This document shows, piece by piece, positions 43,403-51,565 of a DNA stretch of 64,000 nucleotides. The notes below the pieces were generated by a model. That model saw only the letters and a list, made by a program, of their open reading frames with translations. It did no database searches and was not told the DNA's origin. The first letter of the stretch is position 1. The number at the start of each line of letters is the position of its first letter. The stretch is from a candidate division KSB1 bacterium (GTDB lineage: Bacteria; Zhuqueibacterota; Zhuqueibacteria; Zhuqueibacterales; Zhuqueibacteraceae), in NCBI GenBank assembly GCA_034506255.1, contig JAPDPX010000012.1, positions 62,001 to 126,000 on the forward strand, read 5' to 3'. The position numbers and the translations under genes are program-made.

Positions 43403-43614
43403 CAGCTCTTTGCCAGCCGTTCAAATACATTCTGGTAGCGATCACCAATCCGTTCAGCCCACTGCAACAATTCGGGCTGATCGGTCTGCGCCCGCAGCGT
43501 CACGGTATTGTTGGATTGCTGAATCTCGATCTTGACTTGTGGCCCCAGCAAGAGGAGCATCTCCTGAATGATCCGTACGGCTTCGTCGCGGTTTAAAACG
43601 ATCGTTTTGCTCAT
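43402..43614 (-). CDS. antitoxin partner of Doc
   Basis: The start MSKTIVLNR at 43614 is preferred over an ATG at 43629 because AGGG lies 8-9 bases before it. It encodes 70 residues: a short beta-rich start (SKTIVLNRDEAVRIIQEMLL) and a C-terminal amphipathic helix (LLQWAERIGDRYQNVFERLA) that could wrap the toxin. I do not recognise a named antitoxin family. The call rests on the stop/start overlap with doc, its size and its position. Confidence 0.7.
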   Translation of the reverse strand: MSKTIVLNRDEAVRIIQEMLLLLGPQVKIEIQQSNNTVTLRAQTDQPELLQWAERIGDRYQNVFERLAKS

Positions 43615-43773
43615 GGTTTGACCCTGCATGAAAATTTCCGTCGTTGCGCGAGTTTGTTGTACCGAAACAACTCATGGTCGTTCAAAAGCCTGCGTCCGCA
43701 AGCATGCGGACGGTGAATAATTACACTTTGACAAGAAAAGGGTAAGAAAGTTCTTCCCCAAAATCAACCGGCA

Positions 43774-43836
43774 ATGCCGAGGGGCGAAGTCCGACTTGGG
43801 CAGCAGATCGCGACCAAGTCGGACTTCACTCACGTC
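43774..43836 (+). repeat. hairpin direct repeat flanking the Doc module, right copy
   Basis: AAGTCCGACTTGG (43787-43799) and CCAAGTCGGACTT (43814-43826) form a perfect 13-bp stem with a 14-base loop. It is in direct orientation to the copy at 42889-42951, with the toxin-antitoxin pair between them. Confidence 0.88.
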
Positions 43837-43850
43837 GGGCGGTGCCGACG

Positions 43851-43972
43851 CTACATTTTTGCCTGCACCTTCGCGATCAGCGCTTCCTCTCGCTGCACGT
43901 CCTTCTCCAAGCCGATTTGTTGGAAAAGCTCGCGGCGGCGGGTGAAATAGGCCAATGCTGGCGTTGGTCGCG
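43851..43972 (-). pseudogene. C-terminal stub of a CHAT-TPR protein
   Basis: Read on the minus strand, this gives PALAYFTRRRELFQQIGLEK, then DVQREEALIAKVQAKM and a stop. The intact protein at 46307-49036 ends ALAYFTRSRELYQQLGLEKD, then VHEEEALIAEVQAKM. The similarity continues about 10 bases past the stop. It breaks at the group II intron junction, beyond which (45944 onward) the sequence is REP-like rather than TPR coding. So this is a decayed second copy that kept only about 38 codons. Confidence 0.85.
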
Positions 43973-44006
43973 GTAGGGACACGGGTTTCCCCGTGCCCCC
44001 CGCACA

Positions 44007-44039
44007 GATCCCGCCGTGCAGTTTTCCTGCAACGGGCTC
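44007..44039 (-). ncRNA. group II intron domain V
   Basis: The 33-base hairpin starts with GAGCCCG (catalytic triad region AGC) and has a GAAA-type tetraloop area, the two-base CG bulge and the closing strand CGGGATC. It lies 27 bases after the maturase stop codon, where domain V is expected. Confidence 0.8.
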
Positions 44040-44066
44040 TTCAGAGATACTCGCTTCCGCAGTCGG

Positions 44067-45398
44067 CTAAAAGCTGAAACGAAGTCGTTGTTGTCCGAAG
44101 CGTCTTTCTGTGATGCGCGGCCGTTCGATGCGGTGGCGATTGATCATCGCCCAGAAGCGCTGTCTCGTGTAGCTCTTCCGTTGACTTCTCCGATTGAGCC
44201 ATTTGTGCAGGATGCGCATCGCCTGGCGAAAGTATTTGTGCAAGCATTCGTAGTTCCCGATCACGCCATAGTAGTTGTAATGGCCGCGAAGTTTCGCATT
44301 AAGCGTCTTTAGAATTTGTCGAATGCCGAGTCCGCGACTCTCGCGGCACCAGTTCGTGTAGTTCTTCAGACCCTGTTGAAACTTCTTTCGAGAGGTGCGA
44401 AGCTTGACCATCTTTTCGCCTTTGCGACTGTCGCCCCAGCGAAACTCAAAGCCGAGAAAGTCAAAACTGCTGCCCGCGCTTTCGGGGAAACGATTGAAGC
44501 GCACGATGCGCGTCTTCTCCGCCGAGAGCGTCAGGTTGAACTTGCCAAGCCGTTCCGAGAGCATGCGGTAGAATCGTTCCGCGTCTTCTTGATACTCGAA
44601 GGCGCAAACAAAGTCATCCGCATGGCGGAGCAGATACGCTGCGCCGCGACATTGCTTCTTCACGACTTTTTCAAACCACAGATCGAGAGCGTAATGCAAG
44701 TAGACATTGGCAAGTACCGGCGAGACGATGCCGCCTTGCGGCGTGCCTGTGTCCGGATGCAATACCTTGCCGTCTTGCTCCAAGATGCCCGCTTTCAGCC
44801 ATTTCTTGATGAGACGCAGAAACCGCCGATCATCAATCCTTTGTTCCAGCATGCGGATCATCCATGCATGGTCGATGTTGTCGAAGAAGCCTTTGATGTC
44901 GGCTTCAACGACGAACCGATAGCGCCCAAATCGAAGGTCGTTTCTGAGTGCCCGCACGGCGTCTCGTGCTCCGCGACGGAGTCGATAGCCGTAGCTGCAC
45001 GGCAGAAAATCTTCTTCGAATATCGCGCGCAGGATCAACGCGACTGCGATCTGGAGCAGCTTGTCTTCCAGAGCCGGCAGTCCAAGCGGACGAAACTTGT
45101 TTTCGCCCTTCGGAATCCACTTGCGCAACACCAACTTTGCCCGGTAGCGGCCTTGCTTGAGACGCTCGATCAATGCGCGAACGTTCGTGGAAAAGTGCTT
45201 GCCGTATTCCTCGGCGGTCACGCGGTCCACGCCCGTTGCCGCATCTTTGCGGAGAAATTTCCAGCAGTATTGGAAATAGTCTTCCGTGAGCATCGCCGCA
45301 AGGTTGCGAAACCGGTACTTCTTCTCGCGCTTCGCCTTGTTGGCTATGCCCTGCAGGGAGGTTTGCACGGTGTTGCCGACTTTGCTCGTTCGGGCCAT
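44067..45398 (-). CDS. ltrA: group II intron reverse transcriptase/maturase
   Basis: This 443-residue protein has the RT palm motifs ADIKGFFDNID (residues 166-176), TPQGGIVSP (219-227), the active-site segment RHADDFVCAF (258-267) and DFLGFEFRWG. The X/maturase domain follows (about 330-420, RGHYNYYGVIGNYECLHKYF). The C-terminus stops soon after domain X, with no HNH endonuclease, as in class C and other endonuclease-lacking types. In place of the common Y-A-D-D the box reads H-A-D-D; both aspartates are kept. It promotes intron splicing and reverse-splices the intron RNA into DNA. Translation would start within intron domain IV. Confidence 0.93.
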   Translation of the reverse strand: MARTSKVGNTVQTSLQGIANKAKREKKYRFRNLAAMLTEDYFQYCWKFLRKDAATGVDRVTAEEYGKHFSTNVRALIERLKQGRYRAKLVLRKWIPKGENKFRPLGLPALEDKLLQIAVALILRAIFEEDFLPCSYGYRLRRGARDAVRALRNDLRFGRYRFVVEADIKGFFDNIDHAWMIRMLEQRIDDRRFLRLIKKWLKAGILEQDGKVLHPDTGTPQGGIVSPVLANVYLHYALDLWFEKVVKKQCRGAAYLLRHADDFVCAFEYQEDAERFYRMLSERLGKFNLTLSAEKTRIVRFNRFPESAGSSFDFLGFEFRWGDSRKGEKMVKLRTSRKKFQQGLKNYTNWCRESRGLGIRQILKTLNAKLRGHYNYYGVIGNYECLHKYFRQAMRILHKWLNRRSQRKSYTRQRFWAMINRHRIERPRITERRFGQQRLRFSF

Positions 45399-45971
45399 GT
45401 TGTCCTTTGCAGGTTGCGTATCTCTGTCAGCTCCTTCCCCGTGTGCTCTTCCTGCGCACGTGTAGTCGGCTCTCCCGTCTTCAGAGTACTATGAGCTGAT
45501 CCGACTCCTCGCCGATCGTCGGTTGCTCTTCTTGTGGTTGAGTGTCCCTACCTGCTCATGGATAAATCCGTAGAGGAGGAATCGACAAGGTCTCTTAGGT
45601 TCCTAAAGCTTCTCTGCACACGTACCATGCTTTTGTGCAACCCCGGCAGACCCTACGGCGTCTCGCCACAAACTTGCGACGCTTTCGTGTTGGCTTCCGG
45701 CGCGCTAAAACCCTGGCCGTCTGCTTTATCATGCTCTAACGGGGCTATATCAAGCTTAAGGACGTGCGGTCTTCCTTACGGCTCATGTGCTGCCCTGTGT
45801 ACGCCTCGGACGCTTTCTTGGCTTCCGACCGAAATAGATCGTCTGCCTTGTCACATCCGCAACACTCGGTAAGGGTGGTTGGCTAGACCTTGCCCTGCAG
45901 AGACTTTCACTCTGCCAGAAACTTTAAGCTTTGCCTAACGCACTAGCGCAGGCATCCTGCCTGCTGAATTT

Positions 45972-46061
45972 GCCGGGCAAAAAAGCTTCTTTTCCCGCCC
46001 GGGCGATGCAGGCAGGAAGCCTCCGCTACGAACTTTTGCAAGCAAGATACCGGCGCTACGG
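45972..46061 (+). repeat. 90-bp perfect direct repeat, left copy
   Basis: Bases 45972-46061 are identical in every position to 46209-46298 (90 of 90), starting GCCGGGCAAAAAAGCTTC and ending CCGGCGCTACGG. Start-to-start distance is 237 bases. Confidence 0.95.
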
Positions 46062-46208
46062 ATTCTTGCAGGCAGGATGCCTGCGCTACGGTGCCGGCGC
46101 TACGTTTCGGCGCTGCGAGGCCGGCGGAACTTGCCGGGCGAAGAAAAATTTTTACTGCTGCGCTACTCCGGCAGGCTGGAAACCTGCGCTACGAGGCCTG
46201 CTGGATTC

Positions 46209-46298
46209 GCCGGGCAAAAAAGCTTCTTTTCCCGCCCGGGCGATGCAGGCAGGAAGCCTCCGCTACGAACTTTTGCAAGCAAGATACCGGCGCTACGG
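46209..46298 (+). repeat. 90-bp perfect direct repeat, right copy
   Basis: Identical to 45972-46061. It ends 8 bases before the stop codon of the CHAT-STAND-TPR gene, so the duplication probably arose by recombination close to that gene's end. Confidence 0.95.
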
Positions 46299-46306
46299 TG
46301 CCGGCG

Positions 46307-49036
46307 TTACATTTTCGCTTGCACCTCCGCGATCAGCGCTTCCTCCTCATGCACGTCCTTCTCCAAGCCGAGTTGTTGATAGAGCTCGCGGCTGCGGGTG
46401 AAATAGGCAAGGGCGGCGGGCCAGTCTTGTTGGGCTTTGGCCACGTAGCCCATGTTGTGCAGGGTGATGGCCAGCCCGGCACGATCGCCCAGCGCTTCCA
46501 ATATCTCCCGGCTCTTTTGATACCACGCCAGCGCCGCGTCGTACTCGCCACGGGCGTGGTAAATTCCGCCGATGTTATTGTAGGATCTGGCCAGTCCGGC
46601 ACGATCGCCCAGCGCCTCTTCTATTGCCACGCTCTTTTGATACCACGCCAGCGCCGCGTCGTAGTCGCCACGGGCGCGATGAACTTCGCCGATGTTATTG
46701 TAGGAGGTGGCGAGCCCGGCACGATCGCCCAGCGCCTCTTGAATTTCCACACTTTTCTGATACCACGCCAGCGCCGCGTCGTAGTCGCCACGGGCTTTGT
46801 AAATCAGGCCGATGTTATTGTAGGATCTGGCCAGGCCGGCACGATCGCCCAGCGCCTCTAGTATCTCCCGGCTCTTTTGATACCACTCCAGCGCCGCGTC
46901 GTAGTCGCCACGGGCGTCGTAAATCAGGCCGATCTGGTTGTACATCAAGGCTTCGTTCTTTTTGTTGCCCAAACGCACAAAGGCAGTGGCGCCGGCCAAG
47001 AGCCACTTTTCCGCCGGCAGTTTGCGCCAGTAAACCACATCTGTCACCGCGCGGGCAAAATCCCCCACCAGCTCGGCCTGCGCTTTTTCTTCCACCGGCA
47101 AGGTTGCCACCCATTCGGCGGCTGCGGCTATGTTGTCCCAATCCACGTCAAAGGCGCGCCAGTGCTCCATGTTGCTCTCTTTGTACTGCCGCGCCTTTGC
47201 CAAATAATACTCGGCGTGGCGCCGGCGGCAGGCGTGGGCAGTGGCTGCGGGCAGGGGCGCGTGCTTTTCCAAAAATTGCGCGGTGAGCGAGTGCAGCCAA
47301 ACCCGCTCATTTTCGGCGTTGAGCAGGGAGCTGTCCACCGCCGCGTTCAGAGCCTTTTCGAACGCCTCCGGTTCTTCGCTGCCATGCACCGCGGCCAGCG
47401 CCTCCACCTCCGCGGGCCCGCGAAAGATCGTCATGGTCTGCAACAGAGCCAGGGCCGCCGGCACTTCGGCTTGCAAGGCAGTCAACATGCGGCCCAGCAT
47501 GTCATTCACCGCAGCCTGCAAATCTTTGCCGGAGAGGGTTTGTAAATGCTGCCGCACCGCCGCGAAGGAGGTGGTGGCCCGCCGCAAATCACCGAGGGCC
47601 AGCTCCACCAGTCGGGGATGGCAATGGCAATCGCTCGCGAGATCATGCACCGCGGCGAGCAGGGGCAAGGCAGTTTCGCGATAACCGAGGTGCTGCGCCA
47701 GCGCCAGCAGCAGCGGCTTTTCATTTGCTGCCGGCGGCCGGCGCTCGAATTTCAGCAGCAATCTTTCGCCGGACAAATTGTGCACGAGCAGGCAGGCGCT
47801 GAACAGGTCGAGCGCTTCCACCGGCAGCAGGCAATTGCCGGCCAGAGTGGTGAGCGGATCCTTGTGCCGCGGCCGCAAGGTGAGCAGCGCCACGCTGCCC
47901 TGCCGGGGATCGAGCTGGCGCAAAAAATTTCCCAGTGCGGTGGTGGCAGCGGCGGAAAGCGTTTCCAAATTATCCAAAACCAGCAGCAGCGGCTTGCTGT
48001 TCAACAGGCGCAAGGCGGCTTGTTGGCGCTTTTCCGGCATGGCCGCGGCAAGGCAGTCGCTGCCGCACACCGCGTCGATGGTCTGCACGATTTTTTCGAC
48101 GCCGAAATTTTGCGGGTCGTCTTTGGCGGTGGCAAAGATCACCCCTGCGAAGCGGTGGCTGTGGCGCAGCGCGGCCATGGTGGCGAGGCTGGACTTGCCG
48201 ATGCCGCCGACACCGGAGAGCGCGATCACCGCCTCGGGTCGCCCGGCCAGCCATTGGCCGATTTGCACCAGCTCCGGGCCGCGGCCGGCAAAGTGGCGGG
48301 TGTACTGCAGCAGCGGCAAATTGTGCGGCGGCTCATTGGCAAGGAGCAGAAAATCCGTGGCCGGTTGCGGGGGCAGCGCCAGGGTTTGGTCGCTGAGCTG
48401 CAGGAGCGCGAGATTTTGCGCCGCTTCTTCGCCAAATTTGCCGGCTAAAATTTCCTGCGTGGCGGTGAAGGCGGTTTTGAGGGATTGGCCGAGAGCGAGT
48501 CGGCTGTAGAAGGTTTCGCTGAAGGTTTTTGCCACGAGGTCGGCAATCGGCGCGTGGGTACCAATTACGCTGGGGATGCCGGCGGCTTGCAGGGCTTGGG
48601 CAAGGGGCCGGGTTTCGCAGGCGTTGAGCACCACGAGTTTGAGGCGGGAGTTTTTGCAGGCGGCCACGAGTTCGGCCACGGGCACAAACTGCTCGCGGCC
48701 GAATTCGTCTTCCAACGCGAGGCCGGTGGCGCTGCCGTGGCCGATGAAGTGGAGGATTTGATAGGTGCTGTTTTCGTCGCCGAAGGTCAGGGCGTGCCGG
48801 AGATTTTCCAGCGTGGGCGGAAACAGGCGCACGACGGCATAGGGCGCGGCCCGGTCGTGCACAGGGTCGCGGCTGTGTTTGAGGGCCTGGCTGAAGCGCT
48901 GCCACTCGCCCCAGACGTCCAGCGGCTGGGCGGGCGGGTCATTTTCTGTTTTGCCGCAAACCGGCGCCGCGATGACGACGAGCAGGCGCAGGTAGTGGCG
49001 GAGTTGCGGCGAGGACGCAGGAAGTTCCGCTGGCAT
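46307..49036 (-). CDS. CHAT protease-STAND NTPase-TPR protein (bacterial NLR-like)
   Basis: The start at 49036 (AGGGG 6 bases upstream) gives 909 residues starting MPAELPASSPQLRHYLRLLV. The CHAT caspase-like protease domain spans about 15-235 with the dyad H100 (LHFIGHGSATG) and C140 (VVLNACETRP). A STAND/NB-ARC NTPase follows (about 245-640): Walker A ALSGVGGIGKSS at 272-283, Walker B PLLLVLDNLETL at 349-360, and a sensor-like LLTLRPRHKDP. The last 200 residues are five to six 40-residue TPRs of type GDYDAALAWYQKS ... YNNIG, so alike that they must be recently duplicated. STAND proteins switch on ligand binding; CHAT domains cleave proteins. A conflict-related or regulated-death role is possible (inference). 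It is alone on its strand, close to a toxin-antitoxin pair. Confidence 0.88.
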   Translation of the reverse strand: MPAELPASSPQLRHYLRLLVVIAAPVCGKTENDPPAQPLDVWGEWQRFSQALKHSRDPVHDRAAPYAVVRLFPPTLENLRHALTFGDENSTYQILHFIGHGSATGLALEDEFGREQFVPVAELVAACKNSRLKLVVLNACETRPLAQALQAAGIPSVIGTHAPIADLVAKTFSETFYSRLALGQSLKTAFTATQEILAGKFGEEAAQNLALLQLSDQTLALPPQPATDFLLLANEPPHNLPLLQYTRHFAGRGPELVQIGQWLAGRPEAVIALSGVGGIGKSSLATMAALRHSHRFAGVIFATAKDDPQNFGVEKIVQTIDAVCGSDCLAAAMPEKRQQAALRLLNSKPLLLVLDNLETLSAAATTALGNFLRQLDPRQGSVALLTLRPRHKDPLTTLAGNCLLPVEALDLFSACLLVHNLSGERLLLKFERRPPAANEKPLLLALAQHLGYRETALPLLAAVHDLASDCHCHPRLVELALGDLRRATTSFAAVRQHLQTLSGKDLQAAVNDMLGRMLTALQAEVPAALALLQTMTIFRGPAEVEALAAVHGSEEPEAFEKALNAAVDSSLLNAENERVWLHSLTAQFLEKHAPLPAATAHACRRRHAEYYLAKARQYKESNMEHWRAFDVDWDNIAAAAEWVATLPVEEKAQAELVGDFARAVTDVVYWRKLPAEKWLLAGATAFVRLGNKKNEALMYNQIGLIYDARGDYDAALEWYQKSREILEALGDRAGLARSYNNIGLIYKARGDYDAALAWYQKSVEIQEALGDRAGLATSYNNIGEVHRARGDYDAALAWYQKSVAIEEALGDRAGLARSYNNIGGIYHARGEYDAALAWYQKSREILEALGDRAGLAITLHNMGYVAKAQQDWPAALAYFTRSRELYQQLGLEKDVHEEEALIAEVQAKM

Positions 49037-50060
49037 ATTTACCCCTGCAATGTATTGGCAGACTGCAAGCCCAATGTCACCGGCCTTTTCAGGCAAGTCA
49101 TGCCGGGAAGACGTCTGGCGGAAAGATAAAGATATTCCGATCTCCTGCCAAGTTCCAAAAGAGATATTTTTGCCGTTCACTTTTTCTGTCATTGCTTTGG
49201 AATAGTTTTGCCTGCGATTGGTCCGCCTTGATTCAAATTGCAACCTGCGATAAACGGGATGTTTTCCTCCCACGAAAATGACTCCCGCGAAATTTTTTGG
49301 CTTTATGTTGGATTGATGTGGATGAGGCATGGCAGGACTTTGACCGCGGGTGGGGGGCACGGGGGTGTTTCATCCGGCCGGGATTTGTCTTGTCGAGGTA
49401 ATTGTCATGCGGCGCGCGGCACCCCTCAGAATCAAAATGAGCTTTCATAGTGGTGCCTTCCGACCCTGAAGGGTCTACTACAAAAGTCTTTTCGTGTGGT
49501 GATTTGCCCTGTTCATTTGCACACCCCTCACGATGAGAATGTCGCACAGAAATCTTGTCTGCAGGCAGGCGGGAGGCCTGCGCTACGGCATTCTCGTGGG
49601 AATACTGCTTTGGTGGGAGGGTTTGGGAGAGTCATCTTGACTTCGAGGTTGGAATCTCTGCCGTGCGCTGAACGGGCGTCGCGATGAAATCAGCGTTTCT
49701 CGCGCAAGAGATCAATCCGGGTGCAAAATTCAGGTTGAAAAATTAGCCATTGGACGTCAGCCTGCTTGAACCGCCGAGCCGCCAAGTACGCAAAGCAATG
49801 CCAGCCTGGCGTTGCTTGCGACTTTGCGGTTCAAGTTTGGCACGAAAAATCCCGCCGGCCGACAACAGGTCTGCGCGACGTCCCCACATGTGACTGTGGC
49901 ACTATGTTTCGATGCTGAGGGCCGGCGAGGGTGCCAGCAGGCGGGAAGCCCTGCGGAGGGGAAAAGAGGGCGGCCGGGAGTGGCACCGGCTCGGGCACAG
50001 GCCGGGCTTTTCACCGAACAGCGGCGGCGGCCGAGAAGGAGCTGGCGGCGCGTGCCCGTG
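49037..50060. other. non-coding gap with dispersed repeats
   Basis: The gap of 1.0 kb contains an R3 copy (49415-49487), a REP-like unit GCAGGCGGGAGGCCTGCGCTACG (about 49562-49587) followed by GCATTCTCGTG, and a GTGCAAAATTCAGG piece shared with R1. Nothing gene-like is supported between 49600 and 50060. Confidence 0.55.
49415..49487 (+). repeat. dispersed repeat R3, copy c
   Basis: CGCGGCACCCCTCAGAATCA, then AAATGAGCTTTCATAGTGG and CTACTACAAAAG, as in 34529-34610. Both copies are also preceded by a related GGTAATT-(T/G)-(G/T)C-CATGC stretch. Confidence 0.75.
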
Positions 50061-51518
50061 CTATTTGATGCCCAGACGCTTGCACATGCGGTGAAAGTTG
50101 GGCGGTGCCAGCCCCAGGAGCCGCGCGGCCTCGGCATCGGAGCCGGCGTGTTCACGCACAAAGCGAAAATAGCCGGCCTGCATCTGTTTTTCCATCTCGC
50201 GCCAGGGCAGGATGCGCCGGCCGTCTCCCTGCCCCCAGTTGAGGAATTCCACCGGCGCGGCAGGCTGTGGTTGCATGCCCAGGGCGGCATGGACTTGCGC
50301 GATGGTGACGGGATCGGCATGCGCCAGGAGCAGGCGTTGCACCACGTTTTGCAGCTCGCGCACGTTGCCCGGCCAGTCATAGTTGCTCAGTGCCTGCAGG
50401 GCTTCCCCGGTCAGATGCGGCGGCCGCTGGTTCATTTCGGCGCTGAACAGTGCCATGAAGTGGTCGATGAGCAGCGGGATGTCTTCACGGCGCTGCGCCA
50501 GGGCGGGCACGCTGATGGTGGCGACATTGAGGCGATAGTAGAGATCTTCGCGGAAGCGTTTGGCGGCGACCTCCTTTTCCAGGTCCTTGTTGGTGGCGGC
50601 GATGATGCGGACATCGACGGCGATGGTGCCGGTGCGGCCGATCTTGTCGATTTCGCCCTCCTGAATGACGCGCAGCAGCTTGGCTTGTGCGGAGAGCGGC
50701 AGCTCGGTGATTTCATCGAGGAAGACGGTGCCGCCATCGGCGACTTCGAACAGGCCCTTTTTGGTGGCATGGGCGCCGGTGAAGGCGCCTTTCTCGAAGC
50801 CGAACAGTTCGCTCTCGATGAGGTGATCGGGGAGGCTGCCGCAATTGATCGGGACGAAGTTTTCAAACTGCCGGCGGCTGTTGTAGTGGAGGTTGATCGC
50901 CACCAGTTCCTTGCCGGTGCCGGAGGGGCCGCGCACCATGACGTTGACGTTGGTGCCGGCGAACTTGGCGATCAAATCCCGCAGGTGGCGCATGGCCGGC
51001 GAATCGCCGATGATGCGCTTGCGGCGCAGCAGCCCCTGCACGGTGTTTTGCAGGCGCCGCGCGGTGCGCTGCTGTTCTTCGAGCAGGCGCCGGCGTTCGA
51101 AGGCATTGATGATGTTGAGCACGAAATCGGTGGGCTGATAAATGTAGGCTTCGATATCGCCGGGGTATTTGGTGCAATACCAGATCGCGCCCGCCTCCTG
51201 CAGGCGGTGGGCAAACTCGAAGTCGGTGACGTTGATGGTCATCTTGGTGACGATGATGACCTGGAGGGTGGGGTCGATTTCCTTGATGCGCCGGATCAGG
51301 TTTTCGCCGATGATCGCGCCCGGGATTTGAAAGTCCATGATCACCACATCATACCGGCCGGGGTTGCGTTCCAGCAGCGTGAGGGCCTCCTGGCCGTCGG
51401 CGACCACATCGCGAATATGAATGCGGTCGGCGAAGGGACGCAGGGTGTTGCGCACGCGGCGCGCGTCGAATTCCTCGTCTTCGATGAGCAGCAGAGAGAT
51501 GATGTCATTGGTTTTCAT
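50061..51518 (-). CDS. sigma-54-dependent response regulator (NtrC type)
   Basis: The start MKTNDIISLL at 51518 (GGAGACC 8 bases upstream) gives 485 residues; the longer frame upstream overlaps the kinase gene. A receiver domain (1-135) has the acidic pocket in LIEDEEFD, phosphoacceptor D62 in VVIMDFQIPG and Lys in IIVTKMT. The AAA+ domain (about 165-400) has Walker A GPSGTGKE, the sigma-54 contact loop KGAFTGA, Walker B GGTVFLDEITELP and the arginine-finger region RFREDLYYRL. A Fis-type helix-turn-helix closes it (SDAEAARLLGLAPPNFHRMC). It should activate sigma-54 promoters when phosphorylated by the kinase encoded upstream. Confidence 0.93.
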   Translation of the reverse strand: MKTNDIISLLLIEDEEFDARRVRNTLRPFADRIHIRDVVADGQEALTLLERNPGRYDVVIMDFQIPGAIIGENLIRRIKEIDPTLQVIIVTKMTINVTDFEFAHRLQEAGAIWYCTKYPGDIEAYIYQPTDFVLNIINAFERRRLLEEQQRTARRLQNTVQGLLRRKRIIGDSPAMRHLRDLIAKFAGTNVNVMVRGPSGTGKELVAINLHYNSRRQFENFVPINCGSLPDHLIESELFGFEKGAFTGAHATKKGLFEVADGGTVFLDEITELPLSAQAKLLRVIQEGEIDKIGRTGTIAVDVRIIAATNKDLEKEVAAKRFREDLYYRLNVATISVPALAQRREDIPLLIDHFMALFSAEMNQRPPHLTGEALQALSNYDWPGNVRELQNVVQRLLLAHADPVTIAQVHAALGMQPQPAAPVEFLNWGQGDGRRILPWREMEKQMQAGYFRFVREHAGSDAEAARLLGLAPPNFHRMCKRLGIK

Positions 51519-51565
51519 GCTGGTGGTCTCCGCCGAGTCTTGTGTCCGCCTGCGGCGGTGGTGTT

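Larger units (their letters stand above)
43973..45943 (-). mobile_element. complete group II intron (1971 bases)
   Basis: On the minus strand the intron begins GTGCGTTAGGCAAAGC at 45943, matching the GUGYG 5' consensus. It carries a reverse transcriptase frame from 45398 to 44067 and ends with domain V (44039-44007: GAGCCCGTTGCAG-GAAAA-CTGCACGGCGGGATC in folded order) and domain VI, finishing CCCTAC at 43973. Removing it joins GCAGGCAGGATGCCTGCGCTA to CG, exactly restoring the motif seen uninterrupted at 46068-46091. The 5' exon is a perfect hairpin (GCAGGC-AGGAT-GCCTGC), the kind of target used by class C introns. Leader 545 bases, tail 94 bases. Confidence 0.88.
45944..46306. repeat. REP-like hairpin cluster with the intron target
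   Basis: The region contains repeated GCAGGCNGGANGCCTGCGCTACG-type hairpins: inverse at 45944-45966, direct near 46007, 46068, 46175 and 46245. It separates the intron from the CHAT gene and has no credible open frame. The intron sits precisely at one of these units. Confidence 0.75.

Noticed and set aside
45944..46306. Repeat cluster as a CRISPR array
   Set aside because: Units are irregularly spaced palindromes with no equal-length unique spacers and no cas genes; fits REP-like elements and a local duplication.
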